From Isosphaeraceae bacterium (GTDB lineage: Bacteria > Planctomycetota > Planctomycetia > Isosphaerales > Isosphaeraceae), in assembly GCA_021324445.1 (NCBI GenBank), contig JAJPJC010000233.1, forward strand, positions 1 through 64,000: 64,000 nt of DNA, read 5' to 3'. The number at the start of each line of letters is the position of its first letter. Within the stretch, counting starts at the first letter, position 1. A model generated the notes under the pieces. That model was not told where the DNA came from. It did no database searches and saw only the letters and a list, made by a program, of their open reading frames with translations. A program made the translations under genes and the position numbers. Positions 1 to 9,953 of the stretch are shown here, piece after piece.

Positions 1-1575
1 AAGGTGATCCGCGACGGCCTGGGACAGTGCCCGTTCCAGGCGCCGATGAGCATGCCCCACCTCGACCTCGTGATCACCAACGCGATCGTGATCGACTACT
101 GGGGGATCGTCAAAGGGGACATCGGCATCCGCGACGGCCGGATCGTCGGCATCGGCAGCGCCGGCAATCCGATGATCCAGCCTCTCATCGATCCGCGGAT
201 GGTGGTCGGGCCGGAGACCGAGGTGATCGCGGGCGAGGGGATGATCTGCACGGCCGGCGGACTCGATACGCACATCCACATGATCTGTCCCCAGCAAGTC
301 GACGTGGCGATCGCCTCGGGGCTCACCACGATGATCGGCGGCGGCACCGGCTCGGCCACCGGTACCTGGGCGACGACGTGCACACCCGGCGCCTGGAACA
401 TCATGCGGATGATCCAGGCGGCTGAGGGCCTACCCGTCAACTGGGGCGTACTCGGCAAGGGGAATAGCAGTCTGCCCAGGCCCCTGGAAAACCAGATCCG
501 CGCCGGCGCCTGCGGGCTCAAGCTCCACGAGGACTGGGCGACAGTCCCTGCGAATATCGACGTCGCCCTCGATGTGGCCGACAAGTACGACATCCAGATC
601 GCCATCCACACCGACTCGCTCAATGAGTCGGGGTTCGTCGACAACACGATTCGCGCCTTCAAGAATCGGGCCATCCACACCTACCATACCGAAGGTGCCG
701 GCGGTGGGCATGCGCCCGACATCATCAAGGTCGCCGGGCTCCCCAACGTGCTCCCCTCCAGCACCAACCCGACCCGGCCCTACACGGTCAACACGATCGA
801 CGAGCACCTCGACATGCTGATGGTCTGCCATCACCTGTCGCGGAAGATCCCCGAGGACGTCGCCTTCGCCGAGAGCCGCATCCGGGCCGAGACCATCGGC
901 GCCGAGGACGTGTTCCACGATCGCGGGATCATCAGCATGTACAGCTCCGACTCCCAGGCCATGGGCCGGGTCGGCGAGGTCATCCTCCGCTGCTGGCAGA
1001 CGGCACACAAGATGAAGGTTCAGTTTGGGGCCCTGCCGGAGGATTCCAGCCGCAACGACAACAACCGGGTCAAGCGGTACGTCGCCAAGTACACGATCAA
1101 CCCGGCGATCACCCACGGGATCGGGCACCTGGTCGGCAGCGTCGAGCCGGGCAAGATCGCCGACCTGGTGCTGTACAAGCCGGCGTACTTCGGCGTGAAG
1201 CCGGAGCTGGTCCTCAAGGGGGGCTTCCTGATCTACGCCCAGATGGGCGACCCCAACGCCAGCATCCCGACGCCCCAGCCGGTCTACCCCCGGCCGCAGT
1301 TCGGCCACTACGGCCGGGCGCTGTCGAAGACGTGCATGACGTTCGTCTCCAAGGCGTCGCTGGAGGACGGGATCGTCGAGAAGTACGGCCTCCAACGCGA
1401 CATCGTGGCCGTCGAACACACGCGGGACATCGGCAAGAAGGACATGCTGCGGAATGACGCCACGCCTGAGATCCGCGTCGATCCCGATACCTACCAGGTC
1501 TGGGTCGACGGCGAGAAGGTGGGCTCGGAACCGGCCAAGGAACTGCCGATGGCGCAGCGGTATTTCCTCTTTTAG
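1..1575 (+). CDS. ureC: Urease subunit alpha (partial, 5' end outside window)
   Basis: Catalytic subunit of urease, which hydrolyses urea to ammonia and carbamate at a di-nickel centre in the cytoplasm. The reading frame is open to the first base, and about 43 N-terminal residues are missing relative to the usual 570. The nickel and catalytic residues are visible in order: the HIH pair (residues 91-93 here), the GLKLHEDW segment with the lysine that is carbamylated, the AIHTDS and [12 protein letters not shown] histidines, the flap segment MVCHHLS, and the nickel-binding aspartate in [11 protein letters not shown]. The C terminus is complete and ends in PMAQRYFLF. It heads a ureC-ureF-ureG-ureD cluster on one strand; ureA and ureB must lie upstream of the window. 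Confidence 0.97.
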   Translation, partial: KVIRDGLGQCPFQAPMSMPHLDLVITNAIVIDYWGIVKGDIGIRDGRIVGIGSAGNPMIQPLIDPRMVVGPETEVIAGEGMICTAGGLDTHIHMICPQQVDVAIASGLTTMIGGGTGSATGTWATTCTPGAWNIMRMIQAAEGLPVNWGVLGKGNSSLPRPLENQIRAGACGLKLHEDWATVPANIDVALDVADKYDIQIAIHTDSLNESGFVDNTIRAFKNRAIHTYHTEGAGGGHAPDIIKVAGLPNVLPSSTNPTRPYTVNTIDEHLDMLMVCHHLSRKIPEDVAFAESRIRAETIGAEDVFHDRGIISMYSSDSQAMGRVGEVILRCWQTAHKMKVQFGALPEDSSRNDNNRVKRYVAKYTINPAITHGIGHLVGSVEPGKIADLVLYKPAYFGVKPELVLKGGFLIYAQMGDPNASIPTPQPVYPRPQFGHYGRALSKTCMTFVSKASLEDGIVEKYGLQRDIVAVEHTRDIGKKDMLRNDATPEIRVDPDTYQVWVDGEKVGSEPAKELPMAQRYFLF

Positions 1576-1580
1576 TAGGG

Positions 1581-1650
1581 AGTTGTCAGTTCCCAGTTGC
1601 CAGCCGGACCAAGACCGGTCCTGAACTGGCAACGGGCAACTGGCAACTCA
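1581..1650. repeat. Stem-loop repeat between ureC and ureF
   Basis: The 80-bp ureC-ureF gap is built from copies of a cagttgccagt / actggcaactg word in both orientations. GTTGCCAG at 1596-1603 pairs with CTGGCAAC at 1626-1633, and inside it GGACC at 1606-1610 pairs with GGTCC at 1617-1621. A further gggcaactggcaact copy follows at 1634. It may be an RNA processing or attenuation structure, or a dispersed repeat unit. There is no long U tract, so a classical terminator is less likely. Confidence 0.6.
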
Positions 1651-1657
1651 GAAACGA

Positions 1658-2347
1658 TTGTTGAATCTTCGACTCCTTCAGATCAGCGACTCGGCGCTGC
1701 CGATCGGCGGCTATACCCATTCCTGGGGCCTGGAGGCGGCCATCGCCAGCGGGCTGGTGGATGATGCGGCGTCGCTGGAAGGCTGGGTCCGCGACTGGAT
1801 GACGCATGCGCTGGGCCCGCTGGAAGGAGTGGTCGTGGCGGCGGCCTGTCGATCCACGGCGCGGGACGACTGGCCGGCGGTGACCCTGGCCAACACGATC
1901 CTGACGTCGTCGCTGGCCCCCCCGTCGATCCGGACGGCCAGCCGCGAGATGGGGGAGCAATTACTCGCGCTGGCCTCCACCTGGGCCTGGAGCCGGGAGG
2001 GGATCGGGCGATTCGAGGCGGCCGTGCCCGACGGCCGCGATCGGCGGCGGTGGAACCACGCGGCCGTCTTCGGTATGCTGGGCGCTATCGCGGGCGGCTC
2101 GCCCCGCGAGACCCTCCTGGCGTATCTCCATCAAGCTGCTATCGGCCTGATCGGCGCCGGAGTCCGGGCGATCCCCGTCGGCCATACCCACGGCCAGCAG
2201 ATCCTCGCCTACCTGCACGAAGCAATCGCGGACCTGGCCGGTGGCCTGGCCGAGCGGCCGCTGGAGACGGCCGGCGCCGGCTGCCCGTTCTATGAGGTAC
2301 TCTGCGATGAACAGACTCGGCTGTACGCTCGCTTGTTCCGATCCTGA
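1658..2347 (+). CDS. ureF: Urease accessory protein UreF
   Basis: UreF bridges UreD-bound apo-urease and the GTPase UreG during nickel insertion. The 229-residue product has the family opening [20 protein letters not shown], the central helical region and the C-terminal [12 protein letters not shown] segment; length is normal. The start is a TTG directly before [10 protein letters not shown], as no ATG lies close enough upstream in the short gap after ureC. It lies between ureC and ureG, as expected for a nickel maturation gene. Confidence 0.92.
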   Translation: MLNLRLLQISDSALPIGGYTHSWGLEAAIASGLVDDAASLEGWVRDWMTHALGPLEGVVVAAACRSTARDDWPAVTLANTILTSSLAPPSIRTASREMGEQLLALASTWAWSREGIGRFEAAVPDGRDRRRWNHAAVFGMLGAIAGGSPRETLLAYLHQAAIGLIGAGVRAIPVGHTHGQQILAYLHEAIADLAGGLAERPLETAGAGCPFYEVLCDEQTRLYARLFRS

Positions 2348-2408
2348 AGGCCGGCTGGATTGGCGACCGGCCGGCCGGTCGCCGCGCCGTCGGTCGTTCC
2401 GCCCGACG

Positions 2409-3116
<708 letters not shown>

Positions 3117-4224
3117 TACCGCCGGAATACCGGGGCTATCGCCTGGCCGAGCGGTCGGCCGGGCAGGTCGGCGGGGTGCGGCTGGGCCTGGTCGAGTCGG
3201 GGGGGCGGACCGTGCTCGGGTCCTGCTATCAGCAGGTCCCGCTGCGGGTCCTGCCCCCGTTCCATTTCGGCGACGAGCCGGCCGCCCTGCTCTACCTGCT
3301 CAACCCGACCGCCGGACTGATGGATGGCGACGGCCACCTCATCGAGATCGAGGCGAAGGCAGGGGCCTGCGCCGTGGTGACCGGCCAGTCCGCCACGCGA
3401 GTCCATCCGGCGGTCTCGAGCTTCGCCACCCAGCAATGGCGCATCCGGGCTGCCGCAGGCGCGCGGCTGGTGGTGCTGCCCGGCCCGAATATCCCCTACA
3501 AGGGTTGCCGCTTCCATCAGCGCGTGAGGATCGACCTGGAAGGCGATGCCCAGCTCATCTGGGCCGACATCTGGACGCCGGGGCGTTACGAGCGTCTGGG
3601 CGATCTGGCCGAACATTATCAGTTCGAGCGGATCATCCAGGAACTGGAAGTCCATCACGACGGCGTCCTCGTCTACCGCGACCGGTTCGATTGGCAAGGT
3701 CCCTGGGATCGCGAGACGGCAGCCTGGTACGTCGGCGGCGGCCCGAACGCCGCCAGCGCCGGGTTGTTCGTCACGAGCGAAGTCGCACAGGCGGGATCCC
3801 GATCCGAGCCTGGGCTTGGGCACGAGCTCGCGTCACTTCGCCGAGCGATCTTGACGCTGGATGCGGGCAAGACCCTGATCCGATGGTGCGGGCCGGCGCC
3901 GGAACTGATCGCGGCCGTCGTGCGCGAGGCGCTGGGCCTCGCGGCCGGCTGGACAGCGGAGGCATCGTCGCGCCCCTGGCTCATCGGCGGACATCACCTC
4001 AATCCCAGCCACTGGTTCTCCGTGCCGGGCGAGCCGGCAGGGGGAGCGGCCCGAACCAGCTATCGCCAGGAGCCGAGTTCTGCACCGGGATCATAAGAGG
4101 TACGACCGTACCCGGCGGCGAGACCTCCTTCACCCCGCTCGCCGAACCCTCACCGACGTAGCCGAGGGTCACGTTTCCGGCTATATTGACTGTGGAAACC
4201 GATCCCCCTTTGCAAGGGCACGCC

Positions 4225-4845
4225 ATGGCAACTGCAACGCAGCTCACGACCACCCTTCCGTCTGACCAGGAGTGGAAAGACATGCTCAAGGACCTCCTTC
4301 CACCCCAGGGCGAGTGGAGCGAGACCGAGTACCTCGTTCTGACCGACCACCGTAGCCGGCTGGTCGAGTTCACCGACGGTTTCCTGGAACCTCTACCCAT
4401 GCCTACAGACAAGCACCAAAGCGTGCTGCAGTTCTTGTTTCTCGTGTTTCATGCCTTCGCGGAGCCCCGCGGTGGCAAAGTCCATTTCGCCCCGTTACGG
4501 TTGCAAATCCGACCGGGCAAGTTCCGCGAGCCCGATCTTCTGCTCCTGCTCTCGGCCGCCGATCCGCGCCGGCAAAACCGGTTCTGGCTCGGCGCCGACC
4601 TCGCACTGGAAGTGGTGAGTGAAGAGAAGCCGGAACGCGATCTGGTCGAGAAGCGAGGCGACTATGCCGAGGGCCACGTCCCGGAATACTGGATCGTCAA
4701 CCCGCAAACGGAGACGATCACCGTTCTTCGTTTGCGCGGGGATGCTTATGAAGAAGCCGGCCTCTACCGGCGCGGGGAATCGGCGGCGTCGGTGCTGCTG
4801 GCGGGCTTCTCGGTCGCCGTGGCCGCGGTTTTCGATGCGGATTGA
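4225..4845 (+). CDS. Uma2 family protein (putative endonuclease fold)
   Basis: Uma2 (DUF820) proteins have a PD-(D/E)XK-like nuclease fold and are amplified in planctomycetes and cyanobacteria; their role is unknown. Visible landmarks are the N-terminal LLPPQGEWSETEY block, VEFTDGFLEPLPMPTDKHQ, FREPDLLLL (Asp of the metal site) and LEVVSEEKPERDLVEKRGDYA followed by YWIVNP. The TTG at 4186 would add 13 residues; the ATG at 4225 is chosen because AAGGG lies about 7 bases before it. It belongs to the same subgroup as the gene at 33790 and differs from the Uma2 gene at 11768. Confidence 0.85.
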   Translation: MATATQLTTTLPSDQEWKDMLKDLLPPQGEWSETEYLVLTDHRSRLVEFTDGFLEPLPMPTDKHQSVLQFLFLVFHAFAEPRGGKVHFAPLRLQIRPGKFREPDLLLLLSAADPRRQNRFWLGADLALEVVSEEKPERDLVEKRGDYAEGHVPEYWIVNPQTETITVLRLRGDAYEEAGLYRRGESAASVLLAGFSVAVAAVFDAD

Positions 4846-4926
4846 ATCCACTCCTGCACGCCCAGCGGCAGCGCCCCGTTTGGCAAACCGGACCGGACCA
4901 AGCCGACCACGATCGCGGAGACGACC

Positions 4927-5160
4927 ATGGACCTTCCCGTGAAGTTCCCCAGCGAGACCGAGGTGATCCTCGAAGACGTGGCAACCTTCCGGGCACTCTC
5001 TCCGGAGGAGCGGCTTCAATGCTTCCAAGGCATGGTGAACGTCGGTGAGCAGATGCTGAGGAATTCTCCGAAGGCAGAGTGGCTCAAGGAGTACTCCGAA
5101 GAGCAGGAACGCCTCGCGCAGCGAAACATCCGGGAGTTCCTCGCCCGCCATGGCTACTGA
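4927..5160 (+). CDS. Small helical protein upstream of nucleotidyltransferase-like gene
   Basis: A 77-residue product that I do not recognise. It is charged and predicted helical, with SPEERLQCFQGMVNVGEQML and EWLKEYSEEQERLAQRNIRE segments, and has no signal peptide or membrane segment. Its stop overlaps the start of the nucleotidyltransferase-like gene by 11 bp, so the two are probably co-translated. A small gene before a MNT-fold gene is an arrangement seen in toxin-antitoxin pairs, but nothing in this sequence proves that role. Confidence 0.6.
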   Translation: MDLPVKFPSETEVILEDVATFRALSPEERLQCFQGMVNVGEQMLRNSPKAEWLKEYSEEQERLAQRNIREFLARHGY

Positions 5161-5743
5161 CCCTGGGCTTTTATCGGAAGAGCTGAACCGAGCCGTCGAG
5201 TCTCTCTCCGAGACGTTCGCCGCGCGCTCGATTCGGTACGCGCTAATCGGCGGCTTGGCGACGTACATGCGCGGTCGAGTCCGATTCACGAAGGACGTGG
5301 ATTGCCTGCTCGATGTCCCACAGATCGCGCTGCCCGGCCTGCTCGACGACCTCGTGCGACGGGGTTTCTCGCTCGACCCAGCTCTCGTCGTCCAGCAATA
5401 CGTCCGAGAGCATATGACCTCGTTCCCCTTCGGCCGCGTCCGGATCGACTGGCTCAAGCCCGTCCTCCCGCTTTACGCTCATGCCCTGGCGAGGGCCGAG
5501 ACCTTGAAATGGTCGGAAGGCCATCCGATCCAGGTGGTCACCGCCGAGGGGCTGATCCTGACCAAGATGGTCGCCTTCCGACCCCAAGACCAGGTCGATA
5601 TCGAAACCTTGCTCACCGCCAACCGCGATACAATCGACGTGCCACTCATCCGCGCGGAATGGTCCCCGTTCGCGGCGGCCGAGGTGGAACGGACGGCCTG
5701 GCTCGAGGCCGCCATCGCCAGGCGAGTCCTCCGGCGGGAGTGA
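5150..5743 (+). CDS. Nucleotidyltransferase-like protein (AbiEii/DUF6036-type fold)
   Basis: 197 residues with a polymerase beta-like nucleotidyltransferase signature: IGGLATYMRG (paired glycines at 34-35), then FTKDVDCLLDV with a DxD metal pair at 49-51, and later RVRIDWL, which could supply the third acidic residue. The C-terminal part contains EGLILTKMVAFRPQDQVDI, matching the KL.A...R.KD.D element common in AbiEii and DUF6036-type proteins that modify RNA or other substrates with nucleotides. It overlaps the preceding 77-residue gene by 11 bp. It could be the toxin half of a pair or an orphan domestic enzyme. Confidence 0.7.
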   Translation: MATDPGLLSEELNRAVESLSETFAARSIRYALIGGLATYMRGRVRFTKDVDCLLDVPQIALPGLLDDLVRRGFSLDPALVVQQYVREHMTSFPFGRVRIDWLKPVLPLYAHALARAETLKWSEGHPIQVVTAEGLILTKMVAFRPQDQVDIETLLTANRDTIDVPLIRAEWSPFAAAEVERTAWLEAAIARRVLRRE

Positions 5744-5935
5744 AGCGCCCATCCACCGGCTTGGCCCGGACCGTCCAGAGTCGGGTCACTCATGATCCGC
5801 AGCACCTGCCGCGATCCGGCAGGTGCTGGCCGCCCCCGAACTTGGTATCATCGAGAGAACACGGCGAGCGTCCGTCGGGCGGACAATCGTCCACCCCACA
5901 ACGCAAGTGGTTGATCAGAAAGGGGCTACAACACC

Positions 5936-6775
5936 GTGTCAGCGTACATCGACCCGCACATCCACATGGTCTCGCGCGTGACCGACGACTACAAGCGCAT
6001 GGCCCTGGCCGGCTGCGTGATGGTGAGCGAGCCGGCGTTCTGGGCGGGGTTCGACCGGTCGGGCGTCGAGGGGTTCCGCGACTATTTCCGCCAGTTGACC
6101 GAGTATGAGCGCCGGCGGGCCGCGGCCTACGGCATCGAGCATGGTTGCTGGCTGTGCATCAACGCCAAGGAGGCCGAGAACGTCGCGCTGTCCCGCGAGG
6201 TGATCGCGATGATCCCCGAGTTCCTGGACCGGCCCGGCGTGCTGGGCATCGGCGAGATCGGCCTGAACAAGAACACGCGCAACGAGGCCACGGTCTTCCT
6301 CGAGCATCTCGACCTGGCGGCGCGGACCCAGGAACTCGTCCTGGTGCACACGCCCCACCTGGCGGACAAGTATCAAGGCACGCGGATGATCCTGGACATG
6401 CTGCGCGAGGACGGGCGGATCAGCCCGGATCGCGTCTGCATCGACCATGTCGAGGAGCACACGATCCGCGCCGCCCTGGACGCCGGCCACTGGGTCGGGA
6501 TGACGCTCTATCCGATCACCAAGTGCACCCCGGCCCGAGCCGCCGACCTGATCGAGGTCTATGGCGCCGAGCGGGTCATGGTCAACTCCGCGGGCGACTG
6601 GGGGCACAGCGACCCCCTGGCCGTCCCCGAGTTCATCTTCGAGATGCGCCGCCGCGGCCACGACGAGGCGCTGATCCACAAGGTCGTCTACGACAACCCC
6701 CTGGCATTCTTCTCGCAGTGCACCCGGTTCGAGTTCCTGCCGCGCGAGGCCACGGCCACGGCGGCCGCGTTGTGA
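5936..6775 (+). CDS. TatD-family metal-dependent hydrolase
   Basis: A 279-residue TIM-barrel amidohydrolase-like protein. Metal ligands appear in the usual TatD order: YIDPHIHM near the N terminus, GIGEIGLN in the middle, VLVHTPH, CIDHVEEH and the C-terminal NSAGDWGHSDP aspartate. TatD enzymes are usually nucleases or related phosphodiesterases; this version has a longer insert and could act on another substrate. The GTG start at 5936 is preceded by AGAAAGGGG at a suitable distance. It is followed by hairpins and a separate transporter gene, so it is probably monocistronic. Confidence 0.8.
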   Translation: MSAYIDPHIHMVSRVTDDYKRMALAGCVMVSEPAFWAGFDRSGVEGFRDYFRQLTEYERRRAAAYGIEHGCWLCINAKEAENVALSREVIAMIPEFLDRPGVLGIGEIGLNKNTRNEATVFLEHLDLAARTQELVLVHTPHLADKYQGTRMILDMLREDGRISPDRVCIDHVEEHTIRAALDAGHWVGMTLYPITKCTPARAADLIEVYGAERVMVNSAGDWGHSDPLAVPEFIFEMRRRGHDEALIHKVVYDNPLAFFSQCTRFEFLPREATATAAAL

Positions 6776-6977
6776 CGAAAACCGATCCTCCAGGCGGTGC
6801 TCGGACCGGCCGTCCGAGCCCCTGCGGTCTCTCCCTGCGCGCGGCATGGTGCCGGAGGCGCGGCTCAGAGGTTGGGCTGGCGGATCTCGCCAGTCCGGGC
6901 GCGCCACGATATAACCGAATGATCTCGAATCGTCCCTTCCTTCCACGGCAATTGGAACCTCACCGTTGGGACGGTGG

Positions 6978-7022
6978 GGCAGCCGCCGCGGCTGCCTCGG
7001 GCCAGCCGAGGGCGGCTGGCCC
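6978..7022. repeat. Two adjacent hairpins upstream of the MFS gene
   Basis: GGCAGCCGC at 6978-6986 and GCGGCTGCC at 6988-6996 form a near-perfect palindrome, followed at once by GGGCCAGCCG (6999-7008), loop AGGG, and CGGCTGGCCC (7013-7022). They sit between the TatD-type gene and the MFS start at 7065. They may terminate upstream transcription, although no T tract follows, or belong to the palindromic repeats scattered through this genome. Confidence 0.6.
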
Positions 7023-7064
7023 CCAGGTTCCCCGTTCCGTGGACCTATTAAGGCAACCCTGGTC

Positions 7065-8477
7065 ATGCATCCCTCGACGTCCGAATCGGTCGCGGCTTCG
7101 ACCCAGCGATCCCGCAGTTTGCCGACCATCGGCGGCAAGTACCTCGCGCTGGCGGTCCTGTTCGCGATGAACTTGCTGAACTACGTGGATCGCTACTCCT
7201 TCTTCGCGGCCGGTACGCACATCCAGAGTGCCCTGAACATCGACGACGACTGGTTCGGCGTGCTGGGCGTCTCGTTCATGATCGTGTACACGATCGTCTC
7301 GCCGGTGATGGGCTGGATGGGGGATCGCTACAACCGCAAGCTCCTGCTCGCCGGCGGGGTTGGACTCTGGAGCCTGGCGACGGTCGGGACGGCGTTCTCG
7401 GCCGACTTCTATCACATGTTCTTCTGGCGTGCGCTCCTGGGCCTGGGTGAGGCCAGCTACGGCGCGATCGCGCCGGCGCTGATTTCCGACCTCTTCCCGA
7501 TCAAGGAGCGGGGTCGGGCGATGGGGGTGTATTACCTGGCGCTGCCGGTCGGGACGGCGCTGGGATACATCCTGGGTGGCAAGATCGCCGATGCCCTGGG
7601 TTGGCAGGCGGTCTTCTTCGTCGTGGGCCTGCCCGGGCTCCTGGCCGCGTTTGCCGGGTTGGTCATCAGCGACCCGGGTCGGGGCGCGTCGGAGGGAGGT
7701 CCGGCGTCCCAGAAGGCCGAGCGGCCCCAACTCAAGGACTACCTGGTCCTGCTGCGTACGCCGACGTTCCTTTATAACACGGCGGGCATGGCTGCCGTGA
7801 CCTATGCGACCGGCGCCTACGCGGCCTGGGGTTCGACCTTCTACCAGCGCGTTCACCACATGTCGGCGACCAAGGCCGGCCAGTGGATCGGCCTGCTGCT
7901 GGTGGGCGCCGGCATCCTGGGCATCGTCCTGGGGATGTTCGTGCCGGACCTGTTGCGCAAGGTGACGCGACGGGCGTACCTGGTCTTCGCCGCGGTGGCC
8001 GTCACGGCGGCCACGCCGCTGGGCATCGCTGGCATCCTCGATCCCGAGGTCTGGTCGTCGCTGGCGTTCTTGTTCGGGGCGTCGATCCTGCTCTCGATGG
8101 TCCTCGGGCCGTGCAACACGGTGACCGCCAACGTCGTCCCGGCCAACCGCCGTGCCACCGGGTATGCCTCCTTCATCTTCTTGATCCACCTGTTCGGCGA
8201 CATCAGCTCCCCGGTCATCGTGGGCTGGATCTCCAAGCAGTTCGGCAAGCCGAGCGTGGCGGGTTCATCCCTCGGCCAGTTCTTCGCCGCCCTCGGCGCA
8301 AAACCGGTCGAGAACACCAACCTGACCCTGGCCATGCTCTCGGTCGCGCCGGTGCTGGTCCTGGGATGCGTGTTCTTCCTGCTGGGCTCACGGCACCTGC
8401 CCCAGGACGAAGATCAAGCCCGCGCCGCCGGCGGGGGCGAAGCCGATCAGGGTCAGGCCGTGATCTACCACCATTGA
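7065..8477 (+). CDS. MFS transporter (spinster-like)
   Basis: A 470-residue inner-membrane carrier with about 12 hydrophobic segments. The first loop carries NYVDRYSFF, and the loop between helices 2 and 3 carries GWMGDRYNRK, the MFS signature (GxxxDRxxRR). The middle has the GLGEASYGAIAP segment typical of spinster-like and organic-anion members, and a cytoplasmic linker around residues 205-225. Substrate cannot be read from the sequence. An ATG at 7065 (MHPSTSE) is chosen; the longer frame would translate the upstream hairpins. Its TGA stop coincides with the first base of the inverted-repeat element that follows. Confidence 0.85.
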   Translation: MHPSTSESVAASTQRSRSLPTIGGKYLALAVLFAMNLLNYVDRYSFFAAGTHIQSALNIDDDWFGVLGVSFMIVYTIVSPVMGWMGDRYNRKLLLAGGVGLWSLATVGTAFSADFYHMFFWRALLGLGEASYGAIAPALISDLFPIKERGRAMGVYYLALPVGTALGYILGGKIADALGWQAVFFVVGLPGLLAAFAGLVISDPGRGASEGGPASQKAERPQLKDYLVLLRTPTFLYNTAGMAAVTYATGAYAAWGSTFYQRVHHMSATKAGQWIGLLLVGAGILGIVLGMFVPDLLRKVTRRAYLVFAAVAVTAATPLGIAGILDPEVWSSLAFLFGASILLSMVLGPCNTVTANVVPANRRATGYASFIFLIHLFGDISSPVIVGWISKQFGKPSVAGSSLGQFFAALGAKPVENTNLTLAMLSVAPVLVLGCVFFLLGSRHLPQDEDQARAAGGGEADQGQAVIYHH

Positions 8478-8730
8478 GAGTCTGTTCCGTACTGAGAACT
8501 GGAAAACCATGCGATGGCCATGAGCGGTGGGCTGTGACCCTGCCCGTCAGTGCCTGGTTCGGACGGGACGAACGTCCTCCAGCCTCGGGCGTCAGCCCGA
8601 TCCGGAGGCCAGGGGATCGCACTGACGTGCGAGGCTGGAGGGTCCCCGCCCGAACCACGGGCTCACGCCCGTGGTCACACCGCGCACGGCGCTGCCGAAA
8701 GCCCAGAGAACCGCTTCCGGAACAGACTCT
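8477..8730. mobile_element. MITE-like element with 13-bp terminal inverted repeats
   Basis: AGAGTCTGTTCCG at 8477-8489 is perfectly inverted as CGGAACAGACTCT at 8718-8730, delimiting 254 bp with no plausible gene. Inside is a long imperfect hairpin whose outer arms are CCTCCAGCCTCG (8576-8587) and CGAGGCTGGAGG (8630-8641), continuing inward as cgtcag / ctgacg. A second hairpin has ACCACGGGC (8654-8662) and GCCCGTGGT (8667-8675). The element lies between two convergent genes and starts within the MFS stop codon. No clear target-site duplication is visible. Confidence 0.6.
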
Positions 8731-8760
8731 GAACGCGCGAGCGGCCAGGCAGTTGCGGGC

Positions 8761-9906
8761 TCAATGCCGGAGGATGGCCAGCACGATCTCCAGGGCGATC
8801 AGCACGACGACGATGATCTCCAGGGCTTCCATCCGCTGGCCGCCGGCTTGCTGGACCAGGAGGTCGTAGACGTCGCCGACGGTCTCCAGCTTGCGGCGGA
8901 TGTTCTGGTGCCAGCCGCGGAGGTGGAACCGCGTCGAGGCGAGTTCGAAGACCCGTGCCAGGTAATGGTCGCCGATCAGCTTCAGGGCGTTATCGACCCT
9001 CTCGAAGAGGCTGGTCGCCTCGATCTCCAGCTCGCGGATCTGTCGCACGGCGTCGCCGTGGAGCCGCCAGAGCCGGCTGGGCCAGCGGGCACGGCGCTCG
9101 GGGCGAATCAGGCGGTAGGCGGCCTCCAGGCGATCATCGAGCCGGTCGTCAATGTGGCGGAACTCCAGGAGCTGGACGTTGGCGAACTCGATGACCTGCA
9201 AGGTATCGGCACAATCGGTATCGGCGACGAAGCCGGCCGCCCAGTCGAGCACGACCAGGTCGCTGGGTGTATAGGAGAGGCTCAGGCGGGTCGCCTCGCG
9301 GACTTCGCTCGGGCTGAGCGGCTCCGCTTCCAGACGGACCAACCCGGCGATCCAGTCGGCGTGGTGCTCGAGCCAGCCGGTGCGGCGCTGGGCGAGCTGG
9401 AAGACGATGTACTCCTCGCTCATCGCACTGAGAGCGTAGTCGGAGACCGCAGGCTGGATCTGCCGGAGCCAGGGGCTGAGAAGCTGGCGCGCCGCCTCGG
9501 TCAAGGGAGCCGGCTCGGCCAGCCGGCCGGCCAGCTCCAGGAGCGCGGCGGGGGTCGCCGTCATGAAGAACTGCACGGCCAGTGAGATCGCGCCGAAGTC
9601 GAAGAGGGTCAGCTCGCCGCGCGGCGGCCGGGGGAACGACCCATCGCACGGCAGACGGATCCCCGCCGGCTCAACCTCCACGCGGATCGGCGCCGGCCTG
9701 TAGCCGATCGATTCCGGCGTCCGCCGCCGCCGCGGCAGTCGCCCCGGCTCTCCTTGCAGGATCCGCCGTGCGCGGTCCAGGTCGATCGCATCGCCGATGT
9801 CGAAGGCAAACGCCAGGTAGACCGTGGCGTCGAGCCGCTCCGTCAGCCAGGGTCGGCTCGCAGTCTCCTCGATCGGCTCGTGAGGCGTGGGGATGCGTGG
9901 CATCAT
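8761..9906 (-). CDS. RMD1/DUF155 family membrane-anchored protein
   Basis: 381 residues. The central part has the DUF155 pattern of acidic and aromatic blocks (LTLFDFGAISLAVQF, LVVLDWAAGF, FANVQLLEFRHIDDRLD). The C-terminal helix-rich part, with LFERVDNALKLIGDHYLARV and KLETVGDVYDLLVQQ, leads to one terminal transmembrane helix, EIIVVVLIALEIVLAILRH. In fungi the family (RMD1, RMD8) includes membrane-associated proteins of poorly known function; the bacterial role is unknown. The start is set at the first of two ATGs (MMPRIPT), 47 bp after the kinase stop, which suggests co-transcription. The longer open frame upstream is only the kinase gene read in another frame. Confidence 0.75.
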   Translation of the reverse strand: MMPRIPTPHEPIEETASRPWLTERLDATVYLAFAFDIGDAIDLDRARRILQGEPGRLPRRRRTPESIGYRPAPIRVEVEPAGIRLPCDGSFPRPPRGELTLFDFGAISLAVQFFMTATPAALLELAGRLAEPAPLTEAARQLLSPWLRQIQPAVSDYALSAMSEEYIVFQLAQRRTGWLEHHADWIAGLVRLEAEPLSPSEVREATRLSLSYTPSDLVVLDWAAGFVADTDCADTLQVIEFANVQLLEFRHIDDRLDDRLEAAYRLIRPERRARWPSRLWRLHGDAVRQIRELEIEATSLFERVDNALKLIGDHYLARVFELASTRFHLRGWHQNIRRKLETVGDVYDLLVQQAGGQRMEALEIIVVVLIALEIVLAILRH

Positions 9907-9953
9907 CGCGCGCCGGCGGGTTGAGCGGGGGCATCGATCGGTCCGGTCCGAGA

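Noticed and set aside
430-1632. 400-codon minus-strand open frame opposite ureC
   Set aside because: A shadow of the well-conserved ureC reading frame in GC-rich DNA, with no protein features of its own.
8654-8675. Hairpin ACCACGGGC/GCCCGTGGT as a simple terminator of the MFS gene
   Set aside because: It lies about 180 bp after the stop, lacks a T tract and is nested in an element with terminal inverted repeats, so it is better treated as part of that element.
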